DNA of 20,310 bases from a virus, in IMG/VR virus record IMGVR_UViG_3300010339_000103, positions 1-20,310 of that record. One strand, given 5' to 3'. The notes beneath the pieces are model-generated. The model was given only the letters and a program-made list of their open reading frames with translations. It was not told the DNA's origin and did no database searches. A program made the position numbers and the translations under genes. The number at the start of each line of letters is the position of its first letter. The stretch's first letter is position 1. Shown here piece by piece: positions 7,644 through 15,043 of the stretch.

Positions 7644-8132
7644 ATGCATGAAATTATAGACCACCTCTACGTAGGCTCCGACGCAGACGTAGCGGAAGCG
7701 GAGAAGCGGGGATACGCAGGGCTTGCTGCGACGAAAGATGGTCCGGACGGCCACCGGGCAATGCTCGGGTATACTACGCTCGGTGCACCAAAAGGAAAAG
7801 ATTACTTGTTCGTCCGCAAAGGCGATCACATGGCTTTGAATCTCATCGACGTGGAGAATCCAGAATTCATTCCTGAAAAAGTCTTGGATGCTGGAATCGC
7901 TTTTATCAAAGAGATGATCGCCGCAGGAAAGACGGTACTGGTACACTGTAACGCAGGTCATAGTAGAGGACCGACGATAGCCCTGTTGTATATGCGGAGC
8001 GTGGGGGAGTTGCCGCAACCATTTAATCGGGCGAGACACATTTTTAAGACACTTTATCCCCCGTATGAACCCGGTCATGGGATGGAATTTCATGCACGCC
8101 GACTCTGGGATGAATTAGCGCCGAAAGGATAG
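7644..8132 (+). CDS. Dual-specificity / tyrosine phosphatase-like protein
   Basis: The 162-residue protein has the cysteine phosphatase P-loop VHCNAGHSRGPT, with HCxxGxSR at residues 101-108 (nucleophile Cys102, phosphate-binding Arg108). Its start, IDHLYVGSDADV, matches the opening of dual-specificity phosphatases (xxLYLGs). The general-acid Asp would lie near VENPEFIPE or the DHMALNLIDVEN region, upstream of the P-loop. ATG 7644 follows TTAGGAGATTAAT. It is the first gene after a terminator and leads into the terminase. Such phosphatases are seen in some phages; a role on host or phage phosphoproteins, or on nucleotides, cannot be decided here. Confidence 0.85.
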   Translation: MHEIIDHLYVGSDADVAEAEKRGYAGLAATKDGPDGHRAMLGYTTLGAPKGKDYLFVRKGDHMALNLIDVENPEFIPEKVLDAGIAFIKEMIAAGKTVLVHCNAGHSRGPTIALLYMRSVGELPQPFNRARHIFKTLYPPYEPGHGMEFHARRLWDELAPKG

Positions 8133-8133
8133 T

Positions 8134-8769
8134 ATGCCGAAAGACATAAGCCAGAGATTGTTGAACATGGGGGCGGGGAGCACTTCTGAAAGAGCATTAG
8201 GCCAGAAGAAACAAAATATCGAAGAATACAACGAGGCGGTAAGCGGCCCTCCCGAAAGACCCAAAGCAAATCCTCCTCAAGAAGTAAACAAAATAACTCA
8301 TACCGAAAAATATGGGAGTCGGCCCGGAGAGATACGAACCCCCACAGACCGATTTACGCAACCTTTAGGCAGTTTCAAACACGGTACGGATTACGTTCCT
8401 GAGACGGGCCTTTACAAGTTGCACGAGGGTGAGAAAGTTACACCCAAAGAGGAAAATATGGCAGCAACGAATTCAGCAGATGTAATGGCGATGATTCCGG
8501 GCAGGGCCGCAAAGAAACCTGCTAAGGTTCTCGACCATATCAGAATTAAATCCCACAAAGACGGAAGTCATACGGTTACTCATCATCACACACATCCAGA
8601 ATATCACCCTGCTGAGGAGCATGGGCTGAGTAACATGGATGCCCTTCATTCCCATTTGGAAGATCATGTAGGCCAGCCTAATTCTGGCGAGGCTGAGGCA
8701 GATAGCGGTAATCCGGAAGCGTACTCAGGTGGTGCACCGGCGGCCCCTGCTGCACCGGCACAGGAGTAA
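8134..8769 (+). CDS. Hypothetical phage protein, His-rich C-terminal half
   Basis: The 211-residue product has a low-complexity, polar N-terminal half and then FKHGTDYVPETGLYKLHEGEKV near residues 88-109, a segment I associate with phage proteins encoded near terminase and tail genes. Residues about 135-180 are strikingly His-rich (HTVTHHHTHPEYH, HSHLEDH), and the tail is Ala/Pro/Gly rich. The start is one base after the phosphatase stop with AAAGGA upstream. No catalytic motif is seen. The His cluster might bind metal, but this is inference. Confidence 0.6.
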   Translation: MPKDISQRLLNMGAGSTSERALGQKKQNIEEYNEAVSGPPERPKANPPQEVNKITHTEKYGSRPGEIRTPTDRFTQPLGSFKHGTDYVPETGLYKLHEGEKVTPKEENMAATNSADVMAMIPGRAAKKPAKVLDHIRIKSHKDGSHTVTHHHTHPEYHPAEEHGLSNMDALHSHLEDHVGQPNSGEAEADSGNPEAYSGGAPAAPAAPAQE

Positions 8770-8771
8770 TT

Positions 8772-8963
8772 ATGGCGAAACATAATGTCAGTTTGTATCG
8801 TGCTTTGCATCATTTAAATAAAGGTGGGCTACATAGAGCACTAGGCGTTCCCGAAGGCGAAAAGATTCCAGCCGCAAAGTTGGCCGCTGCAAAGTCAAGT
8901 TCTAATGAGCATTTGCGCCATATGGCTATGTTCGCTGCCACGATGAAGGGCTTTAAGCACTAA
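8772..8963 (+). CDS. Hypothetical small basic protein (63 aa)
   Basis: ATG 8772 follows CAGGAG and lies two bases after the previous stop. The product is helical in composition and rich in Lys, His and Ala, with HLNKGGLHRALGVPEGEKIPAAKLAAA as its central part. The pattern LHRALGVPEGEKIP is common in small phage proteins encoded immediately before large terminase genes; I know no function for them. It is followed by the terminase after ten bases. Confidence 0.65.
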   Translation: MAKHNVSLYRALHHLNKGGLHRALGVPEGEKIPAAKLAAAKSSSNEHLRHMAMFAATMKGFKH

Positions 8964-8973
8964 CGGGGGAGTT

Positions 8974-10992
8974 ATGCAAGTCGAAGCACTCAAGGAGTGG
9001 TTCAGCAAGCACAAGCTTGACTTGAATTACCAGCATCGGGACATGTCTCCCGAGGAATTTACGGATCGTGCTAAGACTAGCTTTCTCAAGATGAAGAAGG
9101 TCCATCAAGACCGGGTAGTAGAAGTCTGTAAGGCGTACGGTGTTGTAGTAGACGGCAATCCAGAGTCGCTGTTGAATATGTTTCGTTATCGCTACATGGC
9201 GCAAACGAATCTTTTCGCCCTCTGTCACCTTCTTGAAAAATACCGGGATTGTACAGATAAGACCTACATTTGGATCGACGGTACGACTCATAATACGCAT
9301 GAAGAAATCTGTAACGAATTCATGGTCAAAAAAGACCCTACCGTAAAGACTTTCAAAGAATTTGCAAAGAATTATGTAGACCAAAAAGAGCGTTTACTGC
9401 TTGTACCCCGCGGGGGGTTTAAATCGTCTATCGACATGGCCGACACAATACAATATGTGATATGCTGGCCAGAGGTAACGGTCATGATTCTGACCGGCGT
9501 GTTGAAACTGGCTGAAGATTTCGTAGGTGAAATCAAAGGCTTCTTCAAGCTGGAAGACGGCTCGCAAGACACAGCGAATTTGTTTGGAACGAAAAAAGCG
9601 ATCAAGCCCTGTACCCTGGGCGACGATACGTCCTTCATGTTCCAAGTATTATTCGCAGAGCACTGCATTGACAAAGACGCAGGAACTTTGCAGGAATATC
9701 AAACGCCCGTAGTCACTCAAGCGGAAAAAGAGTGTACAGTCTGGGCGGCATCTATTGACCAGAACTTGTCTGGTTGGCACGTCGGAGTTATGAAACTCGA
9801 TGACGTGGTGACTAACGAAAACAGTCGGACGGTAGAACGAATCAAGAATGTAAACAAGCAAGTAAGCATCAACAAAGCCATGCTCCACCCGTACGGATTC
9901 TATGACAAGATCGGTACATGGTATGACCAAGAAGATACGTACGGTCAGGACATGAAGCATATAAAACTTTGCGAAAAGAATGGTGATCCGGTAAAGACTA
10001 AGGTATATCTGCGTCCGTGCTGGTGGCCGAATGCTGCTGCAATCAAGGCGGGCAAAGTTGAAAGTGAGATGGTGGAGAACGACTACGAACTTTGGTTCAA
10101 CGTTCCCGGCCAGCTTACATACGCATTTCTCCGTGGAGAGATGCACGATGCTGAAGGCTTCGCAATCAAGTATCTGAATGATCCGACCAGAGCGCACACG
10201 ATAAAATTTCCCCGTGAGTTGCTGGAACGCCGGACAATCAATTCCAATTTGCTCCCGCAAACCGGGCTTGTGGTAACTTGTGTAGATACGGCATATTCGA
10301 CAAAGAGTTGGGCTGATTACACGGTAATTATTACGGCTTTGATTTACGGCGGACGATTCTACATTATTGATATGAAGCGTGGGCGCTATAACGAATACGA
10401 ATTGCCCCAGATCATTGCAGCGGTTGCGAATCAATGGCGACCAGTGCGACTTTGTATCGAAGATTCAGTCGGCGTAAAGTGGCTCGGTAAAGAAATCTAT
10501 CGTGAGATGGACAAACTCCGGGTCCGTGTACCGATAGAATTTGTCCCACTCGGCCAAGGAAACAAGGCGAGTGCAAAAGATATGAAGGCCAAACCCGTGC
10601 TCAGATATCTGGGCGATGATCGGCTACTGTTCGCAAACCAATGCGTCGGCCTTGAAGAACTATACACAGAACTCGCTAACTTCGGAACGGCAGCAAGCAC
10701 ACACGATGATATCGTAAGTGCCCTCTCGATTCTGGTTGACCAGTTCGCATCTTACGCAGACATGGAAGGCAAAAAGCAGGAAGCCTCCCCGGACTTCGTG
10801 ATTAGTTCGCAAGCCAAGCAGCAGTACGATCATATATACGGCAAAGGCGTTTACGGAAAGTGTTTTCAGCAAAAGGCATTGAATGCCGCTTTGAACAACC
10901 CGGACGTTCCAATTCAAGAAGCAGTAAAAGCCGAACAAGTCGCTGCAGCGGATTTTAGTGATCCCTTTGCAGACGCAGGATTGTATAACTAG
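8974..10992 (+). CDS. Terminase large subunit
   Basis: This 672-residue protein is the DNA-packaging motor. The ATPase half has a Walker A variant PRGGFKSS at about residues 144-151 and a Walker B region GWHVGVMKLDDVV at about 267-279. The C-terminal RNase H-like nuclease half has its acidic residues in VTCVDTAYSTKSWADYT (about 434-450), LCIEDSVG (about 492-499) and THDDIVSAL (about 575-583). ATG 8974 follows GGGGGAG. The length is larger than the usual 450-600 residues, mainly through an N-terminal extension before the ATPase. It lies eight bases before the portal gene, the normal order. No intron or break is seen in it, unlike the capsid gene. Confidence 0.93.
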   Translation: MQVEALKEWFSKHKLDLNYQHRDMSPEEFTDRAKTSFLKMKKVHQDRVVEVCKAYGVVVDGNPESLLNMFRYRYMAQTNLFALCHLLEKYRDCTDKTYIWIDGTTHNTHEEICNEFMVKKDPTVKTFKEFAKNYVDQKERLLLVPRGGFKSSIDMADTIQYVICWPEVTVMILTGVLKLAEDFVGEIKGFFKLEDGSQDTANLFGTKKAIKPCTLGDDTSFMFQVLFAEHCIDKDAGTLQEYQTPVVTQAEKECTVWAASIDQNLSGWHVGVMKLDDVVTNENSRTVERIKNVNKQVSINKAMLHPYGFYDKIGTWYDQEDTYGQDMKHIKLCEKNGDPVKTKVYLRPCWWPNAAAIKAGKVESEMVENDYELWFNVPGQLTYAFLRGEMHDAEGFAIKYLNDPTRAHTIKFPRELLERRTINSNLLPQTGLVVTCVDTAYSTKSWADYTVIITALIYGGRFYIIDMKRGRYNEYELPQIIAAVANQWRPVRLCIEDSVGVKWLGKEIYREMDKLRVRVPIEFVPLGQGNKASAKDMKAKPVLRYLGDDRLLFANQCVGLEELYTELANFGTAASTHDDIVSALSILVDQFASYADMEGKKQEASPDFVISSQAKQQYDHIYGKGVYGKCFQQKALNAALNNPDVPIQEAVKAEQVAAADFSDPFADAGLYN

Positions 10993-11000
10993 GAATAATT

Positions 11001-13124
11001 ATGGCTGACCAGAACAATACGTTACAAGGCGAGGGCAATGCAAGTGTGACGATGAATACAGAGAATACAACTGCCTCCGGAGACATTAAGCCAGGAGTAG
11101 ACAGTTCTGTTGAGTTGTCACTGGTTGTCCGGTCGGCGCAATCTGCTAGGGATTTTCTTGTAAACAAACAGTGGAATCTTCTCTGGCGTGACGCAGACTT
11201 GTTGTTCCAAGCCCCTAGACCAATGACAGTTTACGACAATACCTATGTCCTAGAACCGAATGTGCAACGATTCACAGTCGCAAAGATTTGTAACTCGGTA
11301 GTCCCCCAGCTTTACAAAGGGTTGTTTTACGATGACCCGCCAATGATTCTTCGCCCACGTCCCGGCTCCCATCAAGGAGTCACCGACGCAAAGACAGCTT
11401 TGTTCTCGTATATCTTCGATAAAAGTAAGTTCAAGACTGAGACGAAGTGGGGGCTGGAAACCATGTCCCATTTAGGGACGGGTATCTGGAAATGGGGATA
11501 CGACTGGACCGAGATAGAAGTCTGCAAACGCAAACCTTCGGTCATCGAACAGAAATCCGGACCCGACGGTGCACAGTTAGTTACTAAAATTCAGACGGAT
11601 TTGCCACCTAATATCGAAAGAAAATGTAGGGTAGTCCCGATGCCGTTTTTTGAGCATCGACCATTAGACGCAGTTCTTGTCGATCCAAAGCTGGCAGTTC
11701 CCGACATCCGTGAAGCGAAGTGGGCGGTAGATGTACGGTACATGGACTTTTACGAAATGTATGATTTGCAATGCGCTTTAGAGGAAGCCGCTAAGGACGA
11801 TCCTTCCGTAATGGATGGCTGGGACTTTCCGACTAATCTCAAGGCAGTGTGGATCGGTGAACCCGCTTCTGCGCCTAATCAGATGGTAGACCAATCGGTT
11901 TACATGAAGGGCGCAGTCCATCACGCACAAGACCCGAACATAGGTACTCCTGCTGATCCTTTACGGAAGAAGCTGGAAGTGCTTGAGTATTGGGATGCGA
12001 AACGGAAAATTTTAGTTCTTAAATCTACGAAAGTTATTTTCAAGGGAAAAAACGAATTCAAACGTTTGCCGTTCCTTTCATCGAACTGGTGGAACCGTCC
12101 AAGAGCGTTTTACGGGATGGGACTCGGACTTATTGTAGGCCAGAATCAAAGAGTGGATCAGGGTACGATCAACGCCATTCTGAAAATTATGTCCTTCGGC
12201 GTAAATCCGATTTATCTCAAGAGACGTGATGGCAACAATTTCACTCAGATGGTCAAAACCGGCATTGGTAAAGTACTGACGGTAGACGGCGAAGTAGAAA
12301 AGGCGTTTCATTTGATGGAGACTCCGAAAGTTCCAAGTGATGTTTGGAACGCTCTAAGAGAATCCGAATCAGCGACCGAATCTTCGTCCGGCGCAGACCA
12401 ACAGCTAGTGCAAGGGAGTTCCGCAGGACCGCGGTCCAGTATGGGTCGTACTTCCGGTGGTGCCGCAATTCAAGCATCAGCGAGTGCGACAAGGTTAGAC
12501 GGGCCTCTCGATAATTTTATCGAACAGGTATTTAAACCGTTCCTTTATATCGTGGACGAATTAGTGTTCACGAAAATGTCGGATGCGGCCATTCTTTATA
12601 TCCTAGGAGACGTTCTCGGTAAACCACTTACTGACAAGCTTACCATGGGAGAATATTGGGATTCCCAACATGACTTTGAAGTTCTCGCCGGTGCAAGTAT
12701 GTCGGCAAAGAGAACGATGGCACAGTCCATGGTCATGCTTACGCAGTTCCTTGATAACCCGCAGCTTGTTCAAGCTTTGAGCGATATGGAATTGTACATT
12801 GACTATGATGTGATCTTCAAGATGTGGATGGAAGCATCGGAATGGAAGAATGGTCAGGATATCGTAAAGAAGATGCCTCAAGCGATGATTGACAAGAAAA
12901 CTCAGAATTCTCAAGCGGCATTGGCACAACAGCGCATGCAAACGATGCAGCAACAAACGAACCAGAAGTTTCAACAGAAACAAGAACTTGAAGACCAGTC
13001 GACTAATAATCGTATCAAGCATGATTTAGTAATTGCCTCAGCCAAAGCTTCAGGGCTTTCAGAGGCGGTCCTAGGCGAGCCTAGTACGGGTGGGCTGGAA
13101 GGCCAGATGCCAAGTGTAATATAG
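11001..13124 (+). CDS. Portal protein
   Basis: The 707-residue product is in the right place (directly after the terminase) and of the right size for a large portal protein, the dodecameric ring through which DNA enters the head. Recognisable portal-like parts are the N-terminal wing strands (FTVAKICNSVVPQLYKGLFYDDPP), the charged aromatic middle (GIWKWGYDWTEIE), the SSNWWNRPRAFYGMGLGLIVG region before the stem, and a long Gln-rich, coiled C-terminus (AALAQQRMQTMQQQTNQKF) that could form the barrel. ATG 11001 follows AGGAATAAT. The C-terminal end is Gly/Ser poor and ends near a structured RNA. Confidence 0.85.
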   Translation: MADQNNTLQGEGNASVTMNTENTTASGDIKPGVDSSVELSLVVRSAQSARDFLVNKQWNLLWRDADLLFQAPRPMTVYDNTYVLEPNVQRFTVAKICNSVVPQLYKGLFYDDPPMILRPRPGSHQGVTDAKTALFSYIFDKSKFKTETKWGLETMSHLGTGIWKWGYDWTEIEVCKRKPSVIEQKSGPDGAQLVTKIQTDLPPNIERKCRVVPMPFFEHRPLDAVLVDPKLAVPDIREAKWAVDVRYMDFYEMYDLQCALEEAAKDDPSVMDGWDFPTNLKAVWIGEPASAPNQMVDQSVYMKGAVHHAQDPNIGTPADPLRKKLEVLEYWDAKRKILVLKSTKVIFKGKNEFKRLPFLSSNWWNRPRAFYGMGLGLIVGQNQRVDQGTINAILKIMSFGVNPIYLKRRDGNNFTQMVKTGIGKVLTVDGEVEKAFHLMETPKVPSDVWNALRESESATESSSGADQQLVQGSSAGPRSSMGRTSGGAAIQASASATRLDGPLDNFIEQVFKPFLYIVDELVFTKMSDAAILYILGDVLGKPLTDKLTMGEYWDSQHDFEVLAGASMSAKRTMAQSMVMLTQFLDNPQLVQALSDMELYIDYDVIFKMWMEASEWKNGQDIVKKMPQAMIDKKTQNSQAALAQQRMQTMQQQTNQKFQQKQELEDQSTNNRIKHDLVIASAKASGLSEAVLGEPSTGGLEGQMPSVI

Positions 13125-13190
13125 GCGGGAACAGAGGGGCCGAAAGGCACCCGCAGAGGTCGTAATGCTCTGTCTGAGCGACCTCCGGAG
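13125..13190 (+). promoter_or_regulatory. Two-hairpin RNA leader before a membrane-protein gene
   Basis: Immediately after the portal stop, GCGGG (13125-13129) pairs with CCCGC (13150-13154), enclosing a GCC-GAAA-GGC tetraloop hairpin. A second stem follows, GAGGTCG (13156-13162) with CGACCTC (13179-13185). It ends one base before the CGGAG ribosome binding site of the next gene. No U-tract follows, so it is not a simple terminator. It may shape translation of the gene downstream or stabilise the message. Confidence 0.5.
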
Positions 13191-13197
13191 CAGCAAT

Positions 13198-13614
13198 ATG
13201 AAAAAGTTTCGCCAGTTTCTTTGCACATCTTTTGTCTGGTTGATTCTCGCACCTTGGATGATTACGTTCACCGGGGAGGCAAGCAACCAGCTTGTGCTTA
13301 TCGCAAATCAGGATAAGTTTCCGGTTATGATCAACGCTGTAAAGTTAGACGAACTGAGAAATCCGCCACCCAGTTTACTTGGAATGCTTAGACCGGCTCC
13401 TAGAGTGACAGATGATGGCATGATTGATGAAATCCATTGCATTATGACTAATAAAACGCATCTGAATTTCCTCGCAGATGTTTTTGATCTGCACGAATCA
13501 ATCTACAGTATCGGAGATCTTATGCTGATGCTTGGTGAGTGGCTTTGGTCGTTCGTGCCACTTGTTTGGGTAACCTTGGTTCTAAAGAAATTTTGGGACG
13601 AAAACGTAGTTTAA
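13198..13614 (+). CDS. Small membrane protein between portal and scaffold
   Basis: ATG 13198 is chosen over the in-frame ATG 33 bases upstream because CGGAG lies seven bases before it; the first hydrophobic stretch FLCTSFVWLILAPWMITF then forms a signal anchor at residues 6-24. A second hydrophobic segment sits at the C-terminus (WLWSFVPLVWVTLVL). Between them, NQLVLIANQDKFPVMINAV resembles the short conserved motif of DUF5317-type membrane proteins, and MIDEIHCIMTNKTHLNFLADVFDL is a conserved-looking block. Function unknown; I would not go beyond 'membrane protein'. Confidence 0.65.
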   Translation: MKKFRQFLCTSFVWLILAPWMITFTGEASNQLVLIANQDKFPVMINAVKLDELRNPPPSLLGMLRPAPRVTDDGMIDEIHCIMTNKTHLNFLADVFDLHESIYSIGDLMLMLGEWLWSFVPLVWVTLVLKKFWDENVV

Positions 13615-13632
13615 TAGCATTTCGGAGGAGAT

Positions 13633-13974
13633 ATGCTTAAGATAGATACTGAATTGAAGGGGTTGGATGTTGAGTTTGTTCTGGACGATCAGGATAAAGC
13701 CACACTTTCTGCGTATGTCAAGCAACAGGGCTTTGATATTATACAGAAAATTATGGAAGATTGCGTCCGTAAGTTCAATTTTAATTTGCTCAATACCAAC
13801 CCCGCAAATTCCGAACAAGTTTTAGCGAACCATTATCTGGCGAAAGTCTCAGCGATGTTTTATACGAGTTTGATGAATCGCATTGAAACTGAGTGCCAGA
13901 TCAATGCGTACAATAACCGCAATCGAGAAGCTGTAGAGGAAGCGGTTACTGCAAATATACCAGAATTTAAGTAA
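13633..13974 (+). CDS. Hypothetical protein (113 aa)
   Basis: ATG 13633 follows CGGAGGAGAT. The product is predicted mostly alpha-helical, with charged and hydrophobic residues alternating (GFDIIQKIMEDCVRKFNFNLL). It has no known motif. It lies between portal-associated genes and the scaffold-like gene, so it may be a minor head or assembly protein. This is inferred from position only. Confidence 0.6.
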   Translation: MLKIDTELKGLDVEFVLDDQDKATLSAYVKQQGFDIIQKIMEDCVRKFNFNLLNTNPANSEQVLANHYLAKVSAMFYTSLMNRIETECQINAYNNRNREAVEEAVTANIPEFK

Positions 13975-13989
13975 CCTTGGAGGAGGACT

Positions 13990-15030
13990 ATGAGTACAAT
14001 ACCAGTTGTTATTGAGCAAGACCCCACTATCCCCGCTGTCGAAGCGATTATGCCTCCGCCAGCGGAAGTGGTTGTAGCGCCAGTTGCTCCTGCCCCTATG
14101 CCCGAAGTAAAGTGGCATGTTTACCAGCCAAAGGATGCCGAAGGTAGGCCAATTGGCGGGCAACAAAGAATCAGTTATACCACGCAAGAGGAACTCATCG
14201 AGAAATTGACACACAACCACGAGGAGTCTATTCGTGGGCTTCGTGATGTGCGGCGTAAACAACGCCTAGGTATTACAGAAGCTGAAACATTGCCGGACGG
14301 TTTAGACAAGATGACAAATCCTGTTCAGTTCAGGGAGAAAGAGCTTACCGTTGAAGAACGGTTCTTGATTTCCCAAGAACTGAATGACCCGGCGAAGTTC
14401 ACGGAAGCCCGTGACAAGCTATTCGAATCTGCTATAGGTGTAAAACCCGCAGAGCTTCGAGAAACATTGAATAAGACGCAAGTGCAGACTGCACAGTTAG
14501 TCGCTGCCCAGAATGCTAGAACTTGGGTTGAACGTCATCCTGAGTTTAACTCTTGCGAAGAAAATGTAACTACAATTTGTGAATGGATGGTAAAGACCGG
14601 GCTACAGCCAACCGTTCGAAATTTTGAATTTGCCCAAGCTAAGATGGAAGAAGCCGGATTGCTTCTGCCATCGCCTATCGTGCGTGAGGTTCCGCCCACA
14701 ATACCGGTGATTCCGGTAGTGCCAGTGGCGGAAGTGGTGCCGCAACCGCAAGCGCCAGTATTGGAACCAACTCGGATTAGTGAAGTTCCGGTGCCGCAAT
14801 CGTCTGCTAGTGTATCAGTAGAAAAGCGTCAGAGTATCGTCCCGTCAGGACTGAATAACCGTATTGCCCCGAATAGCGGCGGTATGGCTCCAGAAAAGGC
14901 GGCTACTTTAACTCTGCGAGATGTCGAGAATATGAGTTCCGACGAATACCGGAAGAATTTATCTAATCCCGAATTTAGAAAACGGGTAGATGAATTGGAG
15001 TCTCAAAGACCCCCTCGCCCTCGACGTTAA
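13990..15030 (+). CDS. Probable scaffolding protein
   Basis: The 346-residue protein sits between portal and capsid genes, where the scaffold or head protease normally is. It is acidic and low in aromatic residues. It has Pro/Val/Ala-rich stretches at about residues 5-40 and 230-275, a helical middle, and a C-terminal LRDVENMSSDEYRKNLSNPEFRKRV segment that resembles the end of many phage scaffold proteins. There is no protease Ser/His/Asp arrangement. ATG 13990 follows GGAGGAGGA. Assignment rests on position and composition. It ends 13 bases before the first exon of the capsid gene. Confidence 0.65.
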   Translation: MSTIPVVIEQDPTIPAVEAIMPPPAEVVVAPVAPAPMPEVKWHVYQPKDAEGRPIGGQQRISYTTQEELIEKLTHNHEESIRGLRDVRRKQRLGITEAETLPDGLDKMTNPVQFREKELTVEERFLISQELNDPAKFTEARDKLFESAIGVKPAELRETLNKTQVQTAQLVAAQNARTWVERHPEFNSCEENVTTICEWMVKTGLQPTVRNFEFAQAKMEEAGLLLPSPIVREVPPTIPVIPVVPVAEVVPQPQAPVLEPTRISEVPVPQSSASVSVEKRQSIVPSGLNNRIAPNSGGMAPEKAATLTLRDVENMSSDEYRKNLSNPEFRKRVDELESQRPPRPRR

Positions 15031-15043
15031 CAGGTAATTTATT

